From Zeaxanthinibacter sp. PT1 (GTDB lineage Bacteria; Bacteroidota; Bacteroidia; Flavobacteriales; Flavobacteriaceae), in the NCBI RefSeq assembly GCF_028464225.1, contig NZ_JAQPCN010000003.1, forward strand, positions 186,001 to 250,000: DNA of 64,000 nt, in the 5' to 3' direction. Of this stretch, positions 1-7,079 are shown in pieces. Made by a program: the position numbers and the translations under genes. Position 1 is the stretch's first letter, and every line of letters starts with the position of its first letter. Below the pieces are notes generated by a model. The model was not told where the DNA came from. It did no database searches and saw only the letters and a list, made by a program, of their open reading frames with translations.

Positions 1-290
1 GTATTGTTGATCAGTTGCATTACTTTCAGGTATTTTTCAGAATCACCCGGGAGAGCAGGATCTATATGGGAATGGGGTAGGGCAAGGGTTTCTTTTTTCA
101 ATTTTGATAAAACATTTTTGCGATGATTTCTTCCCATCATCCAGTAAAATAAAGCCCCACCGACCGGGATAGTAAAAATGGCCAATAGCCAACCGAGGGT
201 TTTTGCGGGTCTGACACCGTTGATTAATAAGCTGAAAACCAGGAATAGCGCTACCAGGCTATACAGGATGATAATGGAGGCCACTAACAT
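1..290 (-). CDS. Cardiolipin synthase (PLDc_N domain), N-terminal part
   Basis: The reading frame starts at ATG 290 and runs off the left edge, so only about 96 residues are visible. The N-terminus has two hydrophobic segments separated by a short loop with Lys-Thr-Leu, followed by a small Met-Met-Gly-Arg stretch and a charged cytoplasmic segment. This is the layout of the phospholipase D nuclease N-terminal membrane domain that begins bacterial cardiolipin synthases, which condense phosphatidylglycerol at the inner membrane. The catalytic HKD motifs would lie outside the window, so the call rests on the membrane domain alone. Other PLDc_N proteins are short and lack HKD motifs, which remains an alternative. 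Confidence 0.6.
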   Translation of the reverse strand, partial: MLVASIIILYSLVALFLVFSLLINGVRPAKTLGWLLAIFTIPVGGALFYWMMGRNHRKNVLSKLKKETLALPHSHIDPALPGDSEKYLKVMQLINN

Positions 291-369
291 TGGAATGCGT
301 TTAGAAATTAAAGGTAGTCTTTAGAATATTTTATGTTGATGACATCTGTCAGTTGTATTATTTTCTATA

Positions 370-1068
370 TCAGGTGATATTGAGGGCCATTTCTACCATT
401 TTGGTATAGGAACGTTCCCGCTCTTCCTGGGATGCGGCCAGGCCAGAAACCAATGAATCCGAAATGGTCAATATGGCTAGCGCCCGTACTCCAAACTTAG
501 CTGCAAGGGTATAGAGGCCTGCTGCCTCCATTTCTACGCATAGAATACCAAAATCTGCCCATAGTTTGTAATCTTCAGGGTCATCCGGATAGAATTCATC
601 CGATGTCAAAACGTTTCCGGCCTTTATGGGAATCTTCATTTCCCGGGCATAGAGAGCAGCGTTCATCAATAACTCAAAATTTGCCGTAGGCGAATAATCT
701 GCATTGATAAACCTGGAGTTATTGATCCCGGATGTCGTAGATGCCGCCATGGCCAGGACCAGGTCCCTTAGCTTAACATCTCTTTGGTAAGAACCAGCCG
801 TCCCTATCCTTATGATTGTTTTAACCTCAAATTCATTGATTAGTTCATGGTAATAGATCATAGCGGATGGAATACCCATTCCACTTCCCTGGACGGAAAT
901 AGCTTTACCCTTGTAAGTCCCGGTATATCCTAACATTCCTCTAACCCTGTTGTAGCATACCGCGTTTTCTAGAAAGGTTTTAGCAATCCACTCTGCTCTT
1001 AGGGGATCTCCCGGCATCAGTACGGTAGGAGCAACTGCACCTTTTTCCGCAGCAATATGAACACTCAT
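370..1068 (-). CDS. deoD: Purine-nucleoside phosphorylase, DeoD type
   Basis: A 232-residue protein that by family phosphorolyses purine (deoxy)nucleosides to base and (deoxy)ribose-1-phosphate in the cytosol. It shows the hexameric DeoD pattern: His4, the phosphate loop Gly20-Asp-Pro-x-Arg24, Arg43, the Arg87-Ile-Gly-Thr segment, a Val-Glu-Met-Glu-Ala-Ala-Gly substrate motif and a late Ser-Asp pair. The open frame extends 29 codons upstream to 1155, but the family starts at Met-Ser-Val-His, so ATG 1068 is chosen. It is transcribed divergently from the ATP-cone nuclease/beta-CASP pair and lies near upp, a nucleoside-salvage setting. Confidence 0.9.
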   Translation of the reverse strand: MSVHIAAEKGAVAPTVLMPGDPLRAEWIAKTFLENAVCYNRVRGMLGYTGTYKGKAISVQGSGMGIPSAMIYYHELINEFEVKTIIRIGTAGSYQRDVKLRDLVLAMAASTTSGINNSRFINADYSPTANFELLMNAALYAREMKIPIKAGNVLTSDEFYPDDPEDYKLWADFGILCVEMEAAGLYTLAAKFGVRALAILTISDSLVSGLAASQEERERSYTKMVEMALNIT

Positions 1069-1291
1069 TACAAATAATTTTAAAATGCCGGTACAGTAAT
1101 ATTGTTGGCTTGCCCTGGAAATAGAACCGAAGCGCCCGGCACGATTAGAATTCAAGGTATTATTTCTAATCTGCGATATTCATGATTTATCTCATCATTA
1201 CCCATGCTGACTCAAATCATGGCGTATTTATGAATATAGATAGAATTTTATGGGATTATCGTCCCTATTGCAGGACTATACTGATATGGAT

Positions 1292-2146
1292 ATGAAAAAC
1301 ACTGAAATATTGGAGATTGTTAAATCTTCCGGAGATAAGAATCCTTTTTCCCTGGAAAAATTACAGCGCTCGCTGGAAAAGTCCGGTGCCGGCCCCGGGA
1401 TTGTGAACGAAATACTTCATAAAATGAAGCGTGAAATTTATCCCGGGATGACCACAGCAGAGATACATAAAAAGGTGCATCAACTTCTGAAGGAGGAAAA
1501 ATCTGCATATGCTTCTAAATATAAGCTGAAGAAGGCCCTGTACGAATTGGGCCCTACCGGATTTCCTTTTGAACGATTTATCGCGCAAATCCTGAAATAT
1601 TCCGGATATACCACTCATATCAATAAAATTATTGAAGGGCGATGTGTTTCTCATGAAGTAGATATTGTGGCCGGTAAGGAAGGCAGTAACGTTATGGTGG
1701 AATGTAAATTCCATGGAGACCGAAAGAAATACTGCAACGTGAAAGTTCCACTTTATATAGACGCGCGCTATCGCGATATCAGCTCGGTATGGAATAAGGC
1801 AGCAATGAAACATCCTTTAAAGGAGGGATGGGTGGTAACCAATACCCGGTTCACTGCAGATGCCATTACCTATGGCAAATGTACCGGCTTATACCTCCTC
1901 AGCTGGGATTACCCCGCAGCCAGGGCCTTAAAGGATAGGATTGATGAACTGGGGCTGTACCCTATAACGGTATCGGACCTTTTGAGTAACAGGGAAAAGC
2001 AGTTTTTACTCAGTCGGGAAATTGTATTGTTGAGGCAGCTGAAAAAAGATACATTCTACCTGGATCACCTGGAGGTTTCACCTGAACGGAAAGATCGCAT
2101 CATGGAAGAAATACATATGCTGTGTCCGCAGGAACAGGAGTCATGA
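1292..2146 (+). CDS. ATP-cone domain protein with PD-(D/E)XK (Mrr-like) nuclease domain
   Basis: The N-terminal ~85 residues resemble an ATP-cone, the nucleotide-sensing domain of ribonucleotide reductases and NrdR. The rest resembles an Mrr-type restriction endonuclease fold: a Phe-Glu-Arg-Phe helix (Glu108), then Asp138 and the Val-Glu151-Cys-Lys153 strand that would form the PD-(D/E)XK centre (numbering from the upstream ATG at 1250). A start at the third ATG, 1292, gives a compact ATP-cone; 1250 is possible. The stop overlaps the start of the beta-CASP gene in an ATGA, so the two are translationally coupled. No methylase or other restriction partner is nearby, so it is unlikely to be classical restriction. 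Target nucleic acid unknown. Confidence 0.75.
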   Translation: MKNTEILEIVKSSGDKNPFSLEKLQRSLEKSGAGPGIVNEILHKMKREIYPGMTTAEIHKKVHQLLKEEKSAYASKYKLKKALYELGPTGFPFERFIAQILKYSGYTTHINKIIEGRCVSHEVDIVAGKEGSNVMVECKFHGDRKKYCNVKVPLYIDARYRDISSVWNKAAMKHPLKEGWVVTNTRFTADAITYGKCTGLYLLSWDYPAARALKDRIDELGLYPITVSDLLSNREKQFLLSREIVLLRQLKKDTFYLDHLEVSPERKDRIMEEIHMLCPQEQES

Positions 2147-3513
2147 ACAGGCTGAAAATCCATTTCCTGGGAGCATCGGGCACCGTAACCGGGTCTAAAT
2201 TCCTGTTCCAATCATCGGGTATATCGCTGATGGTAGACTGTGGGTTATTCCAGGGGAGAAAAGAACTGAGGGAGATGAATCGTAAAGACCTTCCGGTTAA
2301 GGCCCGGGAGATCAACCTTATTTTACTTACACACGGTCACCTGGATCATACGGGTTACCTTCCAAGACTAGTATCCCAGGGATTTGAAGGGAAGATCATG
2401 GGCACAGGACCAACACTTGCCATCGCTGAGATCATCCTGCGGGATACGGCTAAGATACAGGAAGAAGAAGCCGAGAGAGCCAATAAGGAGGGCTATTCCA
2501 AACACCAACCTGCACTACCACTTTACGATCTTAAGGATGTGGAAAATACATTGCAGTTATTTGAACCAAAGATTCAAAATGAGTGGCACCCATTGTTTAG
2601 CGAGATTCAAGTCCGATTCCGGCCTGTAGGGCATATTATTGGGGCAACCTTTATCGAGTTGGAGATACAGGGAAAAACATTTGTTTTATCAGGTGATATC
2701 GGCCGGACCTCGGATCTTCTTCTCGAGCCTCCCCAGCAACCACGATGGGCCGATTATATATTCGTGGAAAGCACCTATGGCGATCGATTACATCCGGAAG
2801 AAGATGTCGATGAACTATTAATACGCCATTCAAAAAAAACAATTCAGAACCGTGGCACCCTTATTATCCCCTCATTTGCAGTAGAGCGCTTTCAGTCGCT
2901 AATGTACAGGCTTTGGCTACTCTATGACAAGGGAAGCTTGCCTAATATTCCCATTTTTATTGATAGCCCTATGGGTGTAAATGTATTGTCGGTATTTGAA
3001 AGGTTCCCGGGCTGGCATAATTTAACCCCTGAAATTATCCGGTCTATGCGGGATCGGATGAAAGTTGTAGGATCTTACAGGGAAACCTGGGAAACCATAG
3101 ACGATCCCAGGCCAAAGATCGTGATTGCAGGCAGTGGAATGTTGACCGGAGGAAGAGTCCTGACCTACCTGAAGCAGTTGATAGGCCTCCCTACCACCAC
3201 CATACTCCTCGTTGGTTTTATGGCAGAAGGAACCAGGGGCCGAAGATTACTGGAAGGGGAGAAGCAGCTCAAGATCTTCGGGAAATACTGCGAGTTGGAG
3301 GCAGAGGTTGTACATGTCCAAAGCATGTCTGCCCATGCTGATCAACAGGAAATATTGCAATGGCTGGGAGGGGTGAAGAATATTCCCGAGGACACATTTT
3401 TAATTCATGGAGAGACAGCGGGACTCGAAGGGTTAAAAACAGAGATTCGGAAAAAGTTTGGATGGCAGGTACATATTCCAGAGCTCAACGAAGTGCGGGA
3501 ATTATTTTGGTGA
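2143..3513 (+). CDS. Metallo-beta-lactamase/beta-CASP RNA exonuclease-like protein
   Basis: A 456-residue protein of the CPSF73/RNase J-like beta-CASP superfamily, zinc-dependent nucleases usually acting on RNA. Visible signature: His64-Gly-His66-Leu-Asp68-His69, a later Val-Gly-His-Ile-Ile-Gly strand, Ser-Gly-Asp-Ile-Gly, the beta-CASP Glu-Ser-Thr-Tyr-Gly-Asp motif, Ser-Ala-His-Ala-Asp and a terminal Ile-His-Gly-Glu. All expected metal ligands are present. ATG 2143 is chosen over the upstream in-frame start at 2122 because it overlaps the preceding stop in ATGA and has a GGAACAGGAG element just upstream. Expected to be cytosolic. Whether it works together with the ATP-cone nuclease is inference. 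Confidence 0.88.
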   Translation: MNRLKIHFLGASGTVTGSKFLFQSSGISLMVDCGLFQGRKELREMNRKDLPVKAREINLILLTHGHLDHTGYLPRLVSQGFEGKIMGTGPTLAIAEIILRDTAKIQEEEAERANKEGYSKHQPALPLYDLKDVENTLQLFEPKIQNEWHPLFSEIQVRFRPVGHIIGATFIELEIQGKTFVLSGDIGRTSDLLLEPPQQPRWADYIFVESTYGDRLHPEEDVDELLIRHSKKTIQNRGTLIIPSFAVERFQSLMYRLWLLYDKGSLPNIPIFIDSPMGVNVLSVFERFPGWHNLTPEIIRSMRDRMKVVGSYRETWETIDDPRPKIVIAGSGMLTGGRVLTYLKQLIGLPTTTILLVGFMAEGTRGRRLLEGEKQLKIFGKYCELEAEVVHVQSMSAHADQQEILQWLGGVKNIPEDTFLIHGETAGLEGLKTEIRKKFGWQVHIPELNEVRELFW

Positions 3514-3547
3514 ATGGTACTCCTTAATACTATTGTAAAGTTGTAGA

Positions 3548-4201
3548 TTAAAGTTTTTCCCCGTAAGACAGGTCTCCTGCATCACCAAGGCCGGGTACGA
3601 TATAGCCTTTGCTGGTGAGAACCGGATCAATGTCCGCGATCCAAAGATGGGTGTCTTCCGGGAATCGTTGCGATACATATGACACCCCTTTTTCCGAACC
3701 GATGACAGATAGCAAATGAATCTGTTTGGGCTGGCCATGGCTTTTAAGAGCACTATAGACATTTTCTAAGGTCTTCCCGGTAGCCAACATAGGGTCTGCC
3801 AATAGGAGTATTTTGTCTTGGAGGCTTGGAGCAGCAAAATATTTAACGATAACGTCAAAGTCGTCTGAATCATCCGGGTGATGGCGATAGGCCGAAATAA
3901 AAGCATTTTCGGCCTTATCCAGGAAATTGAGAAGGCCATAGTGTAAGGGTAAACCGGCCCTGAGCACGGAGCAGAGCACTAATGGATCTGAATCCAGGGA
4001 GACTTTTTTTTCTCCAAAGGGGGTAGTGATAATTCGCTCCTGGTATACGAGGCTTTTGCTGAGTTCATATGCCAGTATTTCCCCGATCCTTTCCATATTT
4101 CGCCTGAATCGCATGGAATCTTTCTGAATTTCCTGGTCCCTCAATTCCGTCATGAACCTATTGAGGAGTGAGTTGTTTTTGTTTAAATGATGTACGATCA
4201 T
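3548..4201 (-). CDS. upp: Uracil phosphoribosyltransferase
   Basis: A 217-residue PRTase that by family converts uracil and PRPP to UMP (pyrimidine salvage). The PRPP loop reads Asp-Pro-Met-Leu-Ala-Thr-Gly-Lys-Thr, and the C-terminus has the diagnostic uracil-binding Gly-Tyr-Ile-Val-Pro-Gly-Leu-Gly-Asp-Ala-Gly-Asp. The ATG at 4201 is preferred over the frame's extreme start at 4231. It converges on the beta-CASP gene with a 34-bp gap and diverges from pfkB. Confidence 0.93.
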   Translation of the reverse strand: MIVHHLNKNNSLLNRFMTELRDQEIQKDSMRFRRNMERIGEILAYELSKSLVYQERIITTPFGEKKVSLDSDPLVLCSVLRAGLPLHYGLLNFLDKAENAFISAYRHHPDDSDDFDVIVKYFAAPSLQDKILLLADPMLATGKTLENVYSALKSHGQPKQIHLLSVIGSEKGVSYVSQRFPEDTHLWIADIDPVLTSKGYIVPGLGDAGDLSYGEKL

Positions 4202-4394
4202 GACTAGAATGATTTGATTAAAGATACACACTTTAGAACAAGTGGTTTCCGGTCTGTGGCAGCTCCGAATCCATGTAAAATAAAAGGAAGGGTTTTAACG
4301 ATTTACAGCGGCACAGGGTAACGAAAGTGAGAATCAAAGGGGTATTTTTAAAAATGTTTCTGTTTTTTTTTGGATAAAAAGGAACCTCAATGAG

Positions 4395-4402
4395 TAACTT
4401 TG
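4395..4402 (+). promoter_or_regulatory. TAnnTTTG promoter box of pfkB
   Basis: TAACTTTG matches the Bacteroidota -7 consensus, with a TTTG 22 bases upstream (4369-4372). Transcription would begin about 4-7 bases downstream, almost exactly on the pfkB ATG at 4409, so the mRNA may be leaderless. Confidence 0.5.
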
Positions 4403-4408
4403 AGTTGC

Positions 4409-5374
4409 ATGAACAAGGTAATTACATTCACCGTAAATCCTGCCCTGGATAAGAGTACTTCAGTAAAAGGGCTAAAGCCGCACAGCAAATTGCGCTGTGC
4501 TGAACCGGTAGTAGAACCCGGTGGTGGTGGAGTTAATATATCTAAAGTGATCAAGGAGCTAGGGAGTGACTCGCTCTGTACCTACCTGGCAGGTGGACCT
4601 ACCGGTTTACAACTGAAAAACCTTCTTTCCTCTGCAAATATCCTTCAGCAGATAGTGGGTATAGAAGGATGGACTCGTGAAAATATCGCCATAACAGATA
4701 ATGCTACGGGCTTGCAGTACCGTTTCGGAATGCCGGGGCCGAGGGTAAGCGAACAAGAGTGGAGGCAATCTTTGGTTCACCTTGAAGGAATACTCATGGA
4801 AGGGGATTTCCTGGTCGCCAGTGGAAGCCTACCCCCGGGTATTCCAGATAATTTCTATAGGAATGTAGCCTACCTTGCAAAAGCCAAAGGTGTTCGCTTT
4901 ATCCTGGATACCCATGGAGAACCTTTACGTTTAGGGGTGGAGGCTGGGGTATTTATGTTAAAACCCAACCTGGCTGAGCTCAGTACGCTGTGCGGTGTGG
5001 AGAAGTTGGCCTACCCGGAATTGGAAACTAGTGCCAGGAAATTTATGAAAGATGCCCAATGCGAGATCATGGTAGTTTCCCTGGGGCCACAAGGGGCACT
5101 TTTGGTCACCGCAGAACAGAGCGAAAGGATTATTGCACCTACCGTCAAAACCAAGAGTACAATTGGCGCCGGAGACAGTATGATGGCAGGTATGGTACAG
5201 TGCCTGTCTATGGGTAAGAGCTATCGCGAAATGGCTCGTTATGGGGTCGCATGCGGAACTGCGGCTACGATGACCCCGGGGACCAACCTCTGCAGAAAAG
5301 AAGATGTGGAGACCTTATTTAAATGGATTAACTCACATCCCGGGAATAAAAAAGCAATAAGAACTGATTCGTAA
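4409..5374 (+). CDS. pfkB: PfkB-type hexose-phosphate kinase (6-phosphofructokinase II-like)
   Basis: A 321-residue ribokinase-superfamily kinase. The N-terminus carries the sugar-binding Asn-Pro-Ala-Leu-Asp motif and a Glu-Pro-Gly-Gly-Gly-Gly-Val-Asn loop as in E. coli PfkB, and the C-terminus has the Gly-Ala-Gly-Asp-Ser anion hole with catalytic Asp. The likely reaction is ATP-dependent phosphorylation of fructose-6-phosphate; 1-phosphofructokinase or tagatose-6-phosphate kinase are close alternatives in this family. A TTG at 4400 is in frame, but ATG 4409 gives the family N-terminus. It follows upp divergently and precedes the small stress proteins. Confidence 0.82.
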   Translation: MNKVITFTVNPALDKSTSVKGLKPHSKLRCAEPVVEPGGGGVNISKVIKELGSDSLCTYLAGGPTGLQLKNLLSSANILQQIVGIEGWTRENIAITDNATGLQYRFGMPGPRVSEQEWRQSLVHLEGILMEGDFLVASGSLPPGIPDNFYRNVAYLAKAKGVRFILDTHGEPLRLGVEAGVFMLKPNLAELSTLCGVEKLAYPELETSARKFMKDAQCEIMVVSLGPQGALLVTAEQSERIIAPTVKTKSTIGAGDSMMAGMVQCLSMGKSYREMARYGVACGTAATMTPGTNLCRKEDVETLFKWINSHPGNKKAIRTDS

Positions 5375-5590
5375 AATTGTTGCCTGCACGCAAAAAGATT
5401 AATCATAGGGTTTCAGTCATATTATACTCAGAAATCTGGGCAGGTAAAAGTGTCAAGAATTGTCTTCTTTCCATTCAATTGATTTCCTATTATTTATCAA
5501 ATTGATCTTACAAACCCGGTTTGAGGTGTTGTACTAGTCCCTCGATGACCGGTTTCAATAAATAAATTCTTAATCCTAAAACATATACCG

Positions 5591-5905
5591 ATGAATTCTA
5601 CCTACAAATCTTGTATAGAAGCATGCCAGCGTTGCCTGGAAGAATGCCAGAGATGTTTCACCGAAATGGTTGGAAAGGAAAGTTCTAATGATTGTCCTGA
5701 ATGTTGTGTGCAATGCATTGATGCATGTTTAATGTGCATAAAGCTGCTAATAGCCGACAGTAAATTTGCCGCCAAGTATTGCGAATTATGTGCCGAAATG
5801 TGCGAATGGTGTGCAGAACAGTGCGGGGAGCATGACCATGAACACTGCCAGAGGTGTAAAGAAGCTTGCCTGGAATGTGCTGTAGCTTGCAGAAGAGTGG
5901 CTTAA
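5591..5905 (+). CDS. Four-helix-bundle copper-binding protein (DUF326/Csp-like)
   Basis: A 104-residue protein with about 20 cysteines arranged as repeated Cys-x2-Cys and Cys-x3-Cys pairs along predicted amphipathic helices, plus a short His-rich loop (His-Asp-His-Glu-His). This is the pattern of the DUF326/Csp family, in which thiols lining a four-helix bundle store many Cu(I) ions. No signal peptide is visible, so a cytosolic form is expected. It precedes the YciF- and CsbD-like genes in the same direction with gaps of 140-230 bp, suggesting a shared stress response rather than one tight operon. Confidence 0.85.
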   Translation: MNSTYKSCIEACQRCLEECQRCFTEMVGKESSNDCPECCVQCIDACLMCIKLLIADSKFAAKYCELCAEMCEWCAEQCGEHDHEHCQRCKEACLECAVACRRVA

Positions 5906-6045
5906 CTAGTTTTTTCCGGGGAGAGAAAATAATTGTTAAATCTTTTTACGGATTAATGTTCTGATTCTTCAAGGTAAAATCTGATCTGTCGATCAGGTAA
6001 CTTAGTTGTAGTTCTCAAATTAATTATGAACTTAAATTAGAACCT

Positions 6046-6537
6046 ATGAAAACACTAGAAGATTTATTTGAACATCAGTTAAAGGACCTCTATAGCGCAG
6101 AAAATCAGTTGATATCTGCATTGCCTAATGTAATTAGTCGCGTAAGTGATCTGAACCTGAAAAAGGCAATTGAAGATCACCTGGAAGAAACCAAGGAACA
6201 GAAAAAACGTTTACAGGAAGCATGTGAGGACCTGGATATTTCACCCAGTGGGGAGAAATGTAAGGCTATGGAAGGTCTTATTAAGGAAGCCGAAGATTTC
6301 CTGGACGAAGCATCGGATTCTGATGTGGTGGATGCCGGTATTATTGCCAATGCTCAACGTATTGAACATTACGAAATTTCCGGTTATGGAACGGCAGTCC
6401 GATATGCCAAAGAACTTGGACATGTAGAGATTGCACGTATATTGCAGACCACCCTGGATGAGGAGTATGCGGCTGACAATAAGCTGGACGACTTGGCTGA
6501 AAACAGGCTTAATCAAAAAGCTATGGATCATTCTTAG
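6046..6537 (+). CDS. YciE/YciF ferroxidase-like family protein (DUF892)
   Basis: A 163-residue all-helical protein beginning Met-Lys-Thr-Leu-Glu-Asp-Leu-Phe with the typical Leu-Lys-Asp-Leu-Tyr-Ser-Ala-Glu-Asn-Gln helix, an internal Glu-x2-x-His-Leu-Glu-Glu-Thr helix and an Ala-Gln-Arg-Ile-Glu-His-Tyr-Glu helix. These Glu/His positions make the ferritin-like di-iron centre of the DUF892 family. Family members are induced by osmotic and general stress in enterobacteria; the exact reaction is not settled. A hairpin terminator follows. Confidence 0.9.
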   Translation: MKTLEDLFEHQLKDLYSAENQLISALPNVISRVSDLNLKKAIEDHLEETKEQKKRLQEACEDLDISPSGEKCKAMEGLIKEAEDFLDEASDSDVVDAGIIANAQRIEHYEISGYGTAVRYAKELGHVEIARILQTTLDEEYAADNKLDDLAENRLNQKAMDHS

Positions 6538-6561
6538 TCATATTATTTTTATTCCTAAAGT

Positions 6562-6608
6562 AAGCCCGGAAGAGGATAGTTTAACATCTTTTCCGGGCTT
6601 ATTGTTTC
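6562..6608 (+). terminator. Terminator after the YciF-like gene
   Basis: A 10-bp perfect inverted repeat (AAGCCCGGAA at 6562-6571, TTCCGGGCTT at 6591-6600) with a 19-base loop, followed by a short T-rich stretch. It sits 24 bp after the stop. The long loop and weak U tract make it moderate. Confidence 0.6.
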
Positions 6609-6765
6609 TGAGGAGAACTTAATTCGGGCATGTGGAACAAAGCTTAAGACAATGTTAATAGTGTAATCGAGTTAAAAAAGCCGATGTAAAGGATTACTTT
6701 CTATAGCGGCTAAATCCTACTTTAGTATAGATTATCATATATGTTATTAACCTAAATCTACAGCT

Positions 6766-6951
6766 ATGAATGATGAGCAATTAAAAGGGAAATGGAACCA
6801 GCTGAAAGGAAAGCTAAAGCAAAAATATGGCAACCTTACAGATGACGATCTAACCTATTCCGAAGGACGATTCGATGAAATGTTCGGTCGGATCCAGGAA
6901 AAAACCGGAAAAAGGAAGGATGAACTGAAGAGGGAATTGGAAAACTGGTAA
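6766..6951 (+). CDS. CsbD family stress protein
   Basis: A 61-residue hydrophilic protein with the CsbD signature: Gly-Lys-Trp-Asn-Gln-Leu-Lys-Gly-Lys-Leu-Lys near the N-terminus, Lys-Tyr-Gly-Asn-Leu-Thr-Asp-Asp-Asp-Leu in the middle and a Gly-Arg-Ile-Gln-Glu-Lys-Thr-Gly helix at the end. Family members are abundant small stress-induced proteins of unknown molecular function (sigma-B-dependent in Bacillus). A strong terminator follows within 31 bp, so it ends the transcript. Confidence 0.9.
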   Translation: MNDEQLKGKWNQLKGKLKQKYGNLTDDDLTYSEGRFDEMFGRIQEKTGKRKDELKRELENW

Positions 6952-6981
6952 ACCCATATTTCCATTAATTCAGTAAATAGG

Positions 6982-7020
6982 GACCGCCCTTCATTTCTCA
7001 TGAAGGGCGGTCTTTCTTTT
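6982..7020 (+). terminator. Rho-independent terminator after csbD-like gene
   Basis: A 12-bp perfect stem (GACCGCCCTTCA / TGAAGGGCGGTC, 6982-6993 and 7001-7012) with a 7-base loop, followed by TTTCTTTTT. Confidence 0.92.
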
Positions 7021-7079
7021 TAAGTCTTCTTGTACCAGCTAAAGGCAACTGACGCCCCGGAGGGCTACCTATGGAGCCA

